This document shows positions 37,673 to 46,823 of a stretch of 64,000 nt of DNA, piece after piece. This DNA is from an uncultured Clostridia bacterium (lineage in GTDB: Bacteria > Bacillota > Clostridia > Lachnospirales > Lachnospiraceae): positions 1 to 64,000 of the forward strand of contig CAOKVX010000002.1 of the NCBI GenBank assembly GCA_948472945.1, in the 5' to 3' direction. Each line of letters opens with the position of its first letter. Position 1 is the stretch's first letter. The position numbers and the translations under genes were made by a program. Under the pieces are notes generated by a model. The model was not told the origin of the DNA and did no database searches. It was given only the letters and a program-made list of their open reading frames with translations.

Positions 37673-38341
37673 TTATTTCACGGTGTAAAATACCTCCCTA
37701 AAACTATTCATATTAGCGGAAAGATCCCCTCTGAAAACTCCTGTTCCGGCAACTATTACATTGACACCCGCATCCACAACCTTTTTTACATTGTCAAGCT
37801 TGATTCCTCCGTCCATCTCAATATCAATGTCCAAATTGTGTTGGGTTATATACTCTCTCAAAGCCGCTGACTTATCAAGCGTCTCATATATAAGTTTCTG
37901 ACCGCCGTAACCCGGATACACACTCATCAAAAGAACCATATCTACTTTGTCAAGATAAGGTATTACCGCTTCTAAATCCGTATCAGGATTTAAGCTGACC
38001 GCCGGCTTTTTACCTGCCTCTGCTATTTTATCAAGCGTAGCGCCCAGGTCCGCACACGCCTCAACATGTACGGTTATACCGTCAGCTCCGGCCTCCGCAA
38101 ATTTGTCTATATACCTTATAGGCTCATTTACCATAAGATGTACATCAAAAAACAAATCCGTACACTTTCTAAGAGAACGGATTACCGGTATACCTATAGA
38201 TATGTTCGGAACAAACGCCCCGTCCATAACGTCTATATGCACATATTCGGCGCCATTCCTATCAAGCCTTCCAATCTCCTCTCCCAGACATGAAAAATCT
38301 GCGGCAAGTATCGACGGCGCCATCTTATATTTTATATCCAT
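37673..38341 (-). CDS. rpe: Ribulose-phosphate 3-epimerase, 222 aa
   Basis: Metal-dependent TIM-barrel enzyme interconverting ribulose-5-P and xylulose-5-P. Characteristic segments are MAPSILAADFSCLGEEI, HIDVMDGAFVPN (metal ligands) and DGGIKLDN near the C-terminus. The length is standard, and the start has an AGGAGAGGAG SD. It follows rsgA, the common order in Clostridia, and is the last gene of the kinase-rsgA-rpe cluster. Confidence 0.95.
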   Translation of the reverse strand: MDIKYKMAPSILAADFSCLGEEIGRLDRNGAEYVHIDVMDGAFVPNISIGIPVIRSLRKCTDLFFDVHLMVNEPIRYIDKFAEAGADGITVHVEACADLGATLDKIAEAGKKPAVSLNPDTDLEAVIPYLDKVDMVLLMSVYPGYGGQKLIYETLDKSAALREYITQHNLDIDIEMDGGIKLDNVKKVVDAGVNVIVAGTGVFRGDLSANMNSFREVFYTVK

Positions 38342-38383
38342 AGCTCTCCTCTCCTTAAACTTTTATACCGTATAGGAACGTCA

Positions 38384-39262
38384 CTACCATTTTTTTTGGG
38401 ATTTGACCTCATCAAGCATTAACAGATAACTCTCATATCTTTCGCCTGACAATTCACCCGACTGTACTCGTTCCTTAACCTCACATCCCGGCTCATCCCT
38501 GTGCAGACATCCATGAAACCTGCACATTCCATCACACTCAGCATATTCAGGGAAATACAGTCTAAGCTTCTCAGCACCCATATCAGGCAAGCGGAGCGAT
38601 GAAAAACCCGGTGTATCGACCATATAACTGTTTCCGTCAATACAAAATATCTCGGAATGTCTTGTCGTATGCTTTCCTCTTCCAAGTTTCCTGCTTATAA
38701 CTCCCGTCTCAGCCTGCGCTTCAGGATACAGCAGATTCATAATAGAAGATTTGCCCACGCCCGAAGGGCCGGCAAGCACAGTAGTCTTTCCATTCATTAT
38801 GTCCATCAGATTTGTCAATCCCTCGCCTGAATGCGCGCACACGCTGATAAATTCGTAGCCGCACTCCGAGTATATGTCCCTGTATCTTTTGAGCGACATA
38901 TCGTCCACAAGGTCGGACTTATTGAAGCATATTACCACAGGTATGCCGCTCATTTCCATCCTGACAAGAAAATAGTCCAAAAGATGCAGGTTAGGCTCAG
39001 GCTCGGCCGCCGCAAATACAACCAAAGCCTGGTCAACATTGGCAACCTGCGGCCTGAAAACTGTATTTTTCCTGTCGCAGATTGCAGTTATGTTTCCCTG
39101 TCCGGCGTCTTCATCCAATATACCCAGCTCAACCAAGTCACCTACAAGGGGTTTTTCATTCCTGTTTCGGAAAATTCCTTTCGCTCTGCACTCATATATT
39201 CCGTTGCCCGGCACATGTACATAATAAAAGCCTGCAATTCCTTTTATAATCTTACCAACCAT
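38384..39262 (-). CDS. rsgA: Ribosome small subunit-dependent GTPase A, 292 aa
   Basis: GTPase that checks 30S subunit maturation. It has an N-terminal OB fold, a circularly permuted G domain with the NKSD-type G4 (CFNKSDLV) before the P-loop GPSGVGKSS, and a C-terminal zinc site (CDGMCRFHGCLHRDEPGC). All are intact and the length is typical. Its ATG lies three bases after the stop of the kinase gene, so the two are probably translationally coupled. Confidence 0.95.
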   Translation of the reverse strand: MVGKIIKGIAGFYYVHVPGNGIYECRAKGIFRNRNEKPLVGDLVELGILDEDAGQGNITAICDRKNTVFRPQVANVDQALVVFAAAEPEPNLHLLDYFLVRMEMSGIPVVICFNKSDLVDDMSLKRYRDIYSECGYEFISVCAHSGEGLTNLMDIMNGKTTVLAGPSGVGKSSIMNLLYPEAQAETGVISRKLGRGKHTTRHSEIFCIDGNSYMVDTPGFSSLRLPDMGAEKLRLYFPEYAECDGMCRFHGCLHRDEPGCEVKERVQSGELSGERYESYLLMLDEVKSQKKW

Positions 39263-39265
39263 AAT

Positions 39266-41326
39266 CTACTGCGCAACCTTTGAAAAGCTAATATTATATG
39301 CGTTAAATCTCGCACCGTTAACGTACATCACAATCTCTCCTTCCGATTCACTCCAACCCTCAACGCTTATCTGGAGAGGAAAACTGTAATAATTCATGAC
39401 ATTCTCTCCGCCGTTTACAACTTTTGTCTGTCCGTCCTGCGTTAAAACTAGCTTGATTGTTCCCGTCTGTGTCTCGTCGGTAAACGGATTGTCACTTATC
39501 GTTAAATTGCCAACATATTTATACGTCACCTCAGGACCAAGGCTCAATGTTATGTCTACTGACGTACCTGTCTCAACCTCCGAGCCGTTCGGCTGGCTCT
39601 GACCCATAACAAGGTTTTTGGCAACGCTGTCCGAATAGTTGCCCGATGTAGCGCCCAGTTTCAAGCCTTCCTTTTCAAGCACCTTTTTAGCCTGTTTTTT
39701 AGTCAATCCGGACAATTTTGGAACTTTTACATATTTTGTTGCCCTGCCCTTGCTAAGAACAATTACAACCTCGGATTCCTTTTCAGCCTCAGTATTTTTT
39801 TCAGGTATAGTCTTTATTACCTTGTCTATATCAACAGTATCGCTGTTATCATATGACAGTTTAGGTGTGAACCCGGCCTCCCTTACAGCCTTCTCCGCAT
39901 CTGATACTGAGTACCCTGAAACGTCCGGAACTTTTATTTTGGCAGCTCCTGAACTTAATATAATCGTAACCGAATCTCCCCTGTTAATAGTTGTTCCTGC
40001 TACAGGATTAGTTGATATTACCATGCCCTCCTCAACATCATCGGATTCTTCATCTCTGGTGTCAATGTTAAGGTCGAGATTGAGAGCGTTTAGATATGAC
40101 ATAGCGTTCTGCTTATCCATTCCGCTGATATCGTCAAGCTCAACCCCGGTCTCATTATCGTCTGAAGGTGCAAAAGTAGCTTCTGCCGTCGCAGTCGGTT
40201 CAGGTGTGTCCTCAGGTATTTCCGGCGAACTTCCGCCAGAAAAGAAAACTTTAACAATAATAAATATAACTATTAGTGCAAGCACAACTCCGGCCACGAT
40301 ACTTCCTATGACAACCGCTTTCTCAAGCTTTGGGTCTATATCGGAATCATTATCTTTTTCTATGTCCGGCAAGTCAATGTCCTCCTTAGGGTCAGGGTTT
40401 GGAACGACCACCGCCCTGCCGGTCCTTATCTTCATAACCTCATCATCCGACATATGAATCGTTGCAGAGTCATTTACAAGATTATTAATCTTAACAAAAT
40501 CACCGTCAGGATCTGTGACAGCCTGTTTCAAATTATCAATCAGGCTTGTGACATTTAGATACCTCATCTCAGGTTTTTTCTGCATACACTTTGATACTAT
40601 CATCTCAACGCTGTTAGGTATGTCCGACTGAAGCTGTTTTAGAGGAATTGCCTCCTCCTGAATATGGGCGAGCGCAACAGCAACCGTGCTCTCGCCGGTA
40701 AACGGAACGCTTCCGCTGAGCATCTCATACATTGTTATACCCAGCGAATATATATCACTTTTTTCATCGCTGAATCCGCCCCTCGCCTGCTCAGGCGAGA
40801 TATAATGTACGGAACCCATTGCGTTTGACGTAATGGTGTTGGAGCTTGCCGCCTTTGCAATTCCGAAATCCGTTACCTTTACTTTTCCCTCTTTTGATAT
40901 AATTATGTTCTGTGGCTTAATATCCCTGTGAATTATATGATTATCATGCGCCGCCTCAAGACCCTGGGCAATCTGAATGGAAATTCCGAGAGCCTCACGT
41001 ATGTCAAGTCTTCCTTTTCTCTCAATATACTTTTTTAGCGTAATGCCCTCAACAAGCTCCATCACTATATAATGAAGCCCATCTTCGTCTCCGACGTCAT
41101 ACACGCCGACAATATTTGAATGTGACAATCCTGCAACCGACTGTGCCTCGGCGCGGAACTTTGTAACAAATTTGGTATCAGTGCTGAATTCCTGTTTGAG
41201 CACTTTAATTGCGACAAAGCGGTTGAGACGTCGGTCCATTGCCTTGTAAACATCCGCCATACCGCCGGTTCCAACTTTTTCAATAATCTCGTATCTGTCA
41301 CTAATCAACATACCGATTTTAATCAT
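39266..41326 (-). CDS. PASTA-domain Ser/Thr kinase (PrkC/PknB type), 686 aa
   Basis: Membrane kinase that senses cell wall material and regulates growth. The kinase domain (about 6-270) has Gly-loop GTGGMADVY, Lys41, HRDIKPQN (133-140) and DFG. A transmembrane helix lies at about 340-362, followed by three PASTA repeats, then about 85 residues without PASTA signature, rich in Thr and Asn, that may be an extra ligand-binding domain. I choose ATG 41326 (GGTG six bases upstream); a GTG at 41338 is possible. Its phosphatase is encoded upstream. Confidence 0.92.
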   Translation of the reverse strand: MIKIGMLISDRYEIIEKVGTGGMADVYKAMDRRLNRFVAIKVLKQEFSTDTKFVTKFRAEAQSVAGLSHSNIVGVYDVGDEDGLHYIVMELVEGITLKKYIERKGRLDIREALGISIQIAQGLEAAHDNHIIHRDIKPQNIIISKEGKVKVTDFGIAKAASSNTITSNAMGSVHYISPEQARGGFSDEKSDIYSLGITMYEMLSGSVPFTGESTVAVALAHIQEEAIPLKQLQSDIPNSVEMIVSKCMQKKPEMRYLNVTSLIDNLKQAVTDPDGDFVKINNLVNDSATIHMSDDEVMKIRTGRAVVVPNPDPKEDIDLPDIEKDNDSDIDPKLEKAVVIGSIVAGVVLALIVIFIIVKVFFSGGSSPEIPEDTPEPTATAEATFAPSDDNETGVELDDISGMDKQNAMSYLNALNLDLNIDTRDEESDDVEEGMVISTNPVAGTTINRGDSVTIILSSGAAKIKVPDVSGYSVSDAEKAVREAGFTPKLSYDNSDTVDIDKVIKTIPEKNTEAEKESEVVIVLSKGRATKYVKVPKLSGLTKKQAKKVLEKEGLKLGATSGNYSDSVAKNLVMGQSQPNGSEVETGTSVDITLSLGPEVTYKYVGNLTISDNPFTDETQTGTIKLVLTQDGQTKVVNGGENVMNYYSFPLQISVEGWSESEGEIVMYVNGARFNAYNISFSKVAQ

Positions 41327-41455
41327 TATTTGCACCAAGCCTCAAAGCGAAAATACCTGAATTTTCATTTGAGGCGCAAACACAAAGGGTGAAAGATATA
41401 TGTTTGCATTTTTTCCTTTCCTCTGTTTTTCTTTCACAGCTTCAAGCTCTTATAA

Positions 41456-42178
41456 TCATACTTTAACAACAAGAACCGTAATATTATCCCTGCCACCGGC
41501 CTCATTGGCCTTTGACAAAAGCTCAATTATTGCTTTCTGAAGATTGTCCCTGTTGCTTTTAATTGTGTATTCTATGTCTATGTCCTCAATCATATTAGTC
41601 AGACCGTCAGAACACATTAGAATTATGTCATTTTCCATGACTTCCATCTGAAAATAATCAGCCTCAACATCAGCGCCTATCCCGAGCGCTCTGGTTATTA
41701 TGTTTTTGTTAGGATGGCTGCGCACATTCTCCTTTGCCAGCTCACCCGACTTAACCATCTCCTCTACAAGCGAGTGGTCCTCCGTAATCTGCTCAAGCGA
41801 TTCCCTAAGCAGATATAACCTTGAATCGCCGATATTGGCAACATACAGCACTCCGTCAAGCACAGTTGAAATGACAAGGGTCGTTCCCATTCCTTCATAC
41901 TCCTGAGATGTCCGCGCCACCTCTATCACTTTATCGTTGGAAGTCCTGACAGCCTCCTCCAATATACTTACAGGAGTTGTAAATTCACTATCTGCTATAG
42001 AGCTGCATACAGTCTCGACACATATTCTTGACGCCATATCTCCCGCATTATGTCCGCCCATACCGTCGGCAACAATATATAGATTAGAAAAACATCCTAT
42101 ACTATCATCCGTATTGTAGACATAATCTTGATTAATAGTTCTTTTCTTTCCAATATCTGTTACTGCAAATGATTTCAT
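41456..42178 (-). CDS. PP2C-type Ser/Thr phosphatase, 240 aa
   Basis: Metal-dependent phosphatase partner of the PASTA kinase. Typical motifs are GKKRTINQD, ADGMGGHNAGDMAS, ANIGDSRLYL and the C-terminal AGGRDNITVLVV. I chose ATG 42178 because the family begins MKSFAVTDIG; the frame stays open to 42253, but the added residues are not conserved and lack a better SD. It is separated by about 130 bases from the kinase, and an SDR gene is upstream where rlmN is usual. Confidence 0.9.
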   Translation of the reverse strand: MKSFAVTDIGKKRTINQDYVYNTDDSIGCFSNLYIVADGMGGHNAGDMASRICVETVCSSIADSEFTTPVSILEEAVRTSNDKVIEVARTSQEYEGMGTTLVISTVLDGVLYVANIGDSRLYLLRESLEQITEDHSLVEEMVKSGELAKENVRSHPNKNIITRALGIGADVEADYFQMEVMENDIILMCSDGLTNMIEDIDIEYTIKSNRDNLQKAIIELLSKANEAGGRDNITVLVVKV

Positions 42179-42390
42179 ACGAATATCCGTCTTACTCCCT
42201 TTCTGCAGAATCGATAACATATCTCCTGCGTATTCATCCACAGACATCCTCAATTGCCATGTCTGCTTTCTTCTATATCTTTAAGTACGTTTCTATATTT
42301 TAACACACCCACACCAAAAGGACAAGTCATAATAGTCCTCCCGCAATGCAGGCCGTCGTGATCCCTGCCGGAACTTGTAGAAGTTCTTCA

Positions 42391-43290
42391 CTATGAACCA
42401 ACAATCGTTCCCCCATTAGGGTGGAGCACCTGCCCTGTCATGTAACTCGAATCATCTGATGCCAAAAATACATAACACGGCGACACTTCACAAGGCTGTC
42501 CCGCCCTGTTCATCGGAACATGCGACGTCTTCTTACCAAATGTGGCAACTTCCTCCGCTGAGTAAGACGATGGTATCAAAGGCGTCCAAATAGGTCCCGG
42601 CGCGACTGCATTTACCCTGATTCCCTGTTCTGCAAGAGACAGTGACAGCGATCTCGTCAAAGCCACAATTGCCCCCTTGGCAGAACTATAGTCAATCAAA
42701 TCTTTATTACCCTGATAAGCAGTTACAGAAGTAGTATTTATTATGCACGAACCCTTTCCCATGTAAGGCAGTGCATATTGTATCATATAAAAAAATGAAA
42801 ATACATTGTTTCTGAATGTCAATTCAAGCTGTTTATGTGAGATGTCCAAAATACTCCTCTGTATAAACTGAACCGCATGGTTATTTACCAGTATATCCAG
42901 TCTTCCATAACAGTCAATCGTCTTTTCGACACAATATTTTGCAAACCCGGGATCTTTTAAATCACCGCTCATAAGCAGCGGTTTAGCGCCAAGCTCCTCT
43001 ATTCTTCGGGCAGTCTCCAGAGCGTCCCTCTCCTCATTATAGTAGACTATTGTCACCAAAGCCCCTTCTTTAACAAAATCATAGGCAGCCGCACGGCCTA
43101 TTCCGCTGTCACCTCCGGTAATCAACGCAACTTTATTTTCAAGCTTCCGGTTTTTCTTCCCACACTCTGAAATGGGAAACGGCTCCATCACATATTCAAA
43201 ACCCGGCTGCCTGTCTTGGTGCTGCGGAGGGAAAGATTCACAGTCCTTTTCACAAACCGATTCACAGCTGCAATTATTATACTTGCCCAT
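42391..43290 (-). CDS. Short-chain dehydrogenase of the general-stress protein 39 type, 299 aa
   Basis: NAD(P)-dependent oxidoreductase with the motif TGGDSGIGRA for cofactor binding and the catalytic YSSAK. An N-terminal extension of about 45 residues with PQHQDRQPGFEY is characteristic of the YhdF/GS39 subgroup. The NNAG motif reads NNHA, a small departure. The ATG at 43290 has AGGA about ten bases upstream; the substrate is unknown. It interrupts the usual rlmN-phosphatase neighbourhood and probably arrived later; a hairpin upstream may be its operator. Confidence 0.85.
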   Translation of the reverse strand: MGKYNNCSCESVCEKDCESFPPQHQDRQPGFEYVMEPFPISECGKKNRKLENKVALITGGDSGIGRAAAYDFVKEGALVTIVYYNEERDALETARRIEELGAKPLLMSGDLKDPGFAKYCVEKTIDCYGRLDILVNNHAVQFIQRSILDISHKQLELTFRNNVFSFFYMIQYALPYMGKGSCIINTTSVTAYQGNKDLIDYSSAKGAIVALTRSLSLSLAEQGIRVNAVAPGPIWTPLIPSSYSAEEVATFGKKTSHVPMNRAGQPCEVSPCYVFLASDDSSYMTGQVLHPNGGTIVGS

Positions 43291-43332
43291 ATTATACAAT
43301 TCCTATTTTTATTTGTTATATAATATGCACAG

Positions 43333-43358
43333 ACATAGATATGGTTAAATATCTATGT
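43333..43358. other. Perfect inverted repeat upstream of the SDR gene
   Basis: ACATAGATAT at 43333-43342 and ATATCTATGT at 43349-43358 pair over 10 bases with a 6-base loop. It is located between the rlmN stop and the SDR start. With no T-run it is more likely an operator than a terminator. Confidence 0.45.
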
Positions 43359-43366
43359 GAATAAGT

Positions 43367-44413
43367 TCATTTACCGGAACTGTTCAAGTATCTTTTTCTG
43401 AGCTGACCGCACGCGGCGTCGATATCCTTTCCCATACCCCGTCTAATTGTAGCGTTTATCTTATTTTTCTGCAGATATTTTTCAAAACACTTAATATTCT
43501 GAATCGCTGAACTGCGACAATCCCTTTCCTTAACGGAATTAAGAGCTATCAGGTTGACATGGCAGAGCATTCCCCGCAGAAGCGACACAAGCCCGGCCGC
43601 ACATTCCGTCGAATCGTTTACCCCGTCAATCAATGTATACTCGAACGTCACCCTTCTTCCTGTTTTCTTTATGAAATACCGACAGGCCTCCATAATTTCA
43701 TCAATGCTATATCTGCCCGCAACCGGCATAATTGTCTTCCTTATTGCATCGTCAGGTGCATGAAGCGATATGGCAAGCGTCACGGCAAGCTCCTCGTCCG
43801 CAAAATCATATATTCTGTCTGCAAGTCCGCACGTTGATACGGTAATATTTCTCTGGCTTATATTTAAGCCGTCTGCGTCTGTAACCATACGTATAAACTT
43901 AAGGACTTCGTCATAGTTGTCAAACGGCTCGCCTATCCCCATTATAACTATATTGTCCACCCTCACTCCGGTGTCGCGCTGTATATTGTATACCTGCGAC
44001 AACATCTCGGACGCGGTTAGATTCCTCTCAAGCCCAAGAAGCGTAGACGCACAGAATCTACACCCCATCCTGCAGCCTATCTGTGACGAGATGCATACGC
44101 TCATTCCGTAGCTGTACTTCATCGCAACGCTCTCAATTATGCCTCCGTCATACGAGGCCATGAGATATTTTGAGGTCACGTCTATTACAGAAGTAAGTTT
44201 TTCTTTTATACATAGCGGAAGTATATAATAATCTCCTGACAGCAGTTCACGAAGCTTTTTAGGTACGTTTGTCATCTCATCCCAATCCGAGACCAGCTTT
44301 CTGTGAAGCCACTCATATATCTGTCTTGCACGGAACGCTGGATACCCGGCATCTGTAATATACTTTTCAAGCTCCTCAATTGTAAATGATAAAATATCCC
44401 TGTAATCGTCCAT
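43367..44413 (-). CDS. rlmN: 23S rRNA (adenine-2503)-C2 methyltransferase, 348 aa
   Basis: Radical SAM enzyme that methylates 23S rRNA A2503 and some tRNAs. The 4Fe-4S motif is CRMGCRFCAS, and the C-terminal catalytic cysteine region is present (GKDIDAACGQL). The ATG at 44413 has GGAG six bases upstream; the frame extending to 44452 lacks an SD. It follows rsmB after a gap of about 85 bases, a conserved clostridial order. Confidence 0.94.
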   Translation of the reverse strand: MDDYRDILSFTIEELEKYITDAGYPAFRARQIYEWLHRKLVSDWDEMTNVPKKLRELLSGDYYILPLCIKEKLTSVIDVTSKYLMASYDGGIIESVAMKYSYGMSVCISSQIGCRMGCRFCASTLLGLERNLTASEMLSQVYNIQRDTGVRVDNIVIMGIGEPFDNYDEVLKFIRMVTDADGLNISQRNITVSTCGLADRIYDFADEELAVTLAISLHAPDDAIRKTIMPVAGRYSIDEIMEACRYFIKKTGRRVTFEYTLIDGVNDSTECAAGLVSLLRGMLCHVNLIALNSVKERDCRSSAIQNIKCFEKYLQKNKINATIRRGMGKDIDAACGQLRKRYLNSSGK

Positions 44414-44499
44414 ACGTAACTCCAATCGCTCTTTTACATCTTTTATAATCAATAATGAAAATTCAAATTCAGAACATTATACACATTTTACAAAATTAA

Positions 44500-45987
44500 T
44501 CACCGACGCCTAAACATCGCCACGAAAAAACCATCGCTTTTATATTTACCCGGAAGGATTTTAATATTTCCAAATTCGTCGACAGAATCGCCGATATGTT
44601 CAGGAACAAATCTTTTAAGATTAATCTGCACAAAATCAGGATGCCTTTCAAGAAACGAACTGCAGTTTTCTTCGTTTTCACCTCTGTTAATAGTACATGT
44701 GCTATACACTATTATTCCTCCGCGCTTAACATAAACAGCCGCATTATCAAGCATGTCCGACTGAATAGATGAAAGAGCGCACAAATCTGACTTTTTTATA
44801 TTGTATTTAATATCGGGCTTTTTAGCTATCACACCTAGACCCGAACACGGGAGGTCTGCGATAATTATATCGTACATTTCCCTGTCGTTTTCATTTCTTA
44901 CCAGCGAGTCAGCTCTGCATATTTTTACGTTGTCTGCCCCAAGCCTCTTTATATTGGACATTATAATTGAGGTCTTTGCATCGCTCACATCCCTAGCCTC
45001 AACATCGGCAATTCCGCCGAGAAGCGCGGCTGCGTGCATAGCCTTCCCTCCTGGTGCGGCGCACATATCTAGCAGCTTCAATCGTTTGGTATTACCCAAA
45101 CTGTGTTCATCAGCCACACCTGTCACAGGTATAGGTATATCTAAGTCCTTTATAAATGCCGGCCAGGAATCTTCTCCGGCGCCCAAATATCGGGCTATGA
45201 CATGAGCAGGAATCATTGAGCTCTCGTCCTGCACTGCAAATTTTCCGGCGCTATATCCGGGAATGTCCTCAATCCTCCCCGGGTTCTCCACTCGCATGGC
45301 ATACTCAAATATCTGTCCCTTTGAAGTTATAAATCCGGCTTTATTAAGTTCATCCGCAAGCTCCGATACGGCTTCACGGCTGATTATTCCAGGTCTTATT
45401 GTCAAATCCGGTTTTGTGAGAAAATATTCCAGACTACGCGCAATCTCGTCCGTTTCAATATATTTCTTAAATTCATTTATGAAATGCACGATAATCCACT
45501 CCGGCATAGAATATTTCACGGAAAAATATTTAACCGGCTCGCTAAAATCCGGATATTCTATCTCCTTATACGTCCTCGCAATATTCCTCAAAACTCCGTT
45601 CACATATCCCTTTAGTCCGCCGTAACCTTTTTTTACCGCGAGCTTTACAGCCTCGTCCACCGAGGCGTTGTCCGGAACTCTGTCCATATACTTAATCTGA
45701 TATACCGTCATTCTAAGTATATTTCTTATGTACGGCTTGAGTTTTTCAGTCCTCTTGGATGAATATTTATTTATTATATAGTCAAGCTCTATCATCCTCT
45801 CAACCGTTCCCTCGGAAAGCACGGATATAAATGCCCTGTCTCTGGCATCGGCTGCGCCGTTTTTAGATATGACGCCGTCAATGGACTCCTTTAAATAACC
45901 CCCGTTCTCAAGTACATTGTATATGACCTCAAGAGACAGCTCCCTTGAGGTCATTATGCGTTTTACATTCTTAGACATATTAATCAT
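44500..45987 (-). CDS. rsmB: 16S rRNA m5C967 methyltransferase, 495 aa
   Basis: Has an N-terminal NusB-like RNA-binding domain (about 1-130) and a C-terminal Rossmann methyltransferase: SAM motif DMCAAPGGKAMH, then the catalytic cysteine pair in DLPCSGLG and YSTCTINRGENEEN. I chose the ATG at 45987, which follows GAGGG; it overlaps the end of the upstream zinc peptidase by 8 bases. The residues between the two domains show a longer insertion (about 275-300) than in E. coli. Confidence 0.92.
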   Translation of the reverse strand: MINMSKNVKRIMTSRELSLEVIYNVLENGGYLKESIDGVISKNGAADARDRAFISVLSEGTVERMIELDYIINKYSSKRTEKLKPYIRNILRMTVYQIKYMDRVPDNASVDEAVKLAVKKGYGGLKGYVNGVLRNIARTYKEIEYPDFSEPVKYFSVKYSMPEWIIVHFINEFKKYIETDEIARSLEYFLTKPDLTIRPGIISREAVSELADELNKAGFITSKGQIFEYAMRVENPGRIEDIPGYSAGKFAVQDESSMIPAHVIARYLGAGEDSWPAFIKDLDIPIPVTGVADEHSLGNTKRLKLLDMCAAPGGKAMHAAALLGGIADVEARDVSDAKTSIIMSNIKRLGADNVKICRADSLVRNENDREMYDIIIADLPCSGLGVIAKKPDIKYNIKKSDLCALSSIQSDMLDNAAVYVKRGGIIVYSTCTINRGENEENCSSFLERHPDFVQINLKRFVPEHIGDSVDEFGNIKILPGKYKSDGFFVAMFRRR

Positions 45988-46741
45988 CGTTCCCTCTTCC
46001 ACCAAATAAAAGGATTAACCTTACAAGCTGGAGGATTGCGGTAAGCGCCGCCGCAACATATGTCAGTGCGGCTGCATTTAACACTTTCTTTCCCGACGCA
46101 ATCTCATCATTATACAAAATACCGTTGCTCTCAAGGCAGACAAGCGCTCTTTTCGAAGCGTTAAACTCTACCGGCAGAGTGACAATCTGAAAGAGAACCG
46201 CGGCAGAAAACAAAATGATACCGATATTTAACAGAATAGGTATACCGCCCATTATAATCCCGGCAAGTATTAGAATCCACGACAATGAGGAGCCGAAGTT
46301 AGCAACCGGAACAAGCGCAGACCGTAAAGTCAGCGGAGTGTAATCTCTCGCATGCTGGATGCAGTGTCCAACCTCGTGGGCCGCTACTGAGACGGCGGCA
46401 ACCGAAGTACTGTCATATACACTGTCAGACAGATTCAATACTTTTTTTCTCGGGTCATAGTGGTCCGTAAGATTACCGCTCACATGAGAAATTGTAACAT
46501 CATTAATCCCATTTGCGCGAAGAAGCCTCTCCGCCACCTGCGCGCCGGTCATTCCGCTTCTTGCGCGAACTTTATTATACTTTGAAAATGTCGATTTTAC
46601 CATTGCGGACGCAATAAGCGATATCACAACGCCTATAAGCACAAGAAAATATGTCCTGTCAAAATACAAGCCATATCCTCCTCTTCCGTAACCATAGCCA
46701 TAATAATGGCTGCTGTAATCTGCAAGCATTGCTCCTAACAT
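45980..46741 (-). CDS. Membrane zinc metallopeptidase (YugP type), 253 aa
   Basis: Multi-pass membrane protein with the gluzincin motif HEVGHCIQH at about 123-131. Hydrophobic segments lie near 32-53, 152-175 and 178-200 and at the C-terminus (about 225-247). A short Tyr/Gly-rich N-terminal stretch (SSHYYGYGYGRGGYG) is typical for clostridial versions. The ATG at 46741 has AGGAGG seven bases upstream. The function is unknown; the position next to fmt, def and rsmB is conserved. Confidence 0.88.
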   Translation of the reverse strand: MLGAMLADYSSHYYGYGYGRGGYGLYFDRTYFLVLIGVVISLIASAMVKSTFSKYNKVRARSGMTGAQVAERLLRANGINDVTISHVSGNLTDHYDPRKKVLNLSDSVYDSTSVAAVSVAAHEVGHCIQHARDYTPLTLRSALVPVANFGSSLSWILILAGIIMGGIPILLNIGIILFSAAVLFQIVTLPVEFNASKRALVCLESNGILYNDEIASGKKVLNAAALTYVAAALTAILQLVRLILLFGGRGNDD

Positions 46742-46823
46742 ATACATTCCTCCTGTCTAAAACTGACTTTACGCTAACTTATCATAAGCATTTTCTGTTA
46801 ACTGCAAAGTTTGAGATAACTTA

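Noticed and set aside
39639-40457. Long plus-strand ORF of 272 codons opposite the PASTA kinase gene
   Set aside because: Ser/Thr-rich antisense of a well-supported kinase gene. Its length comes from codon bias on the other strand.
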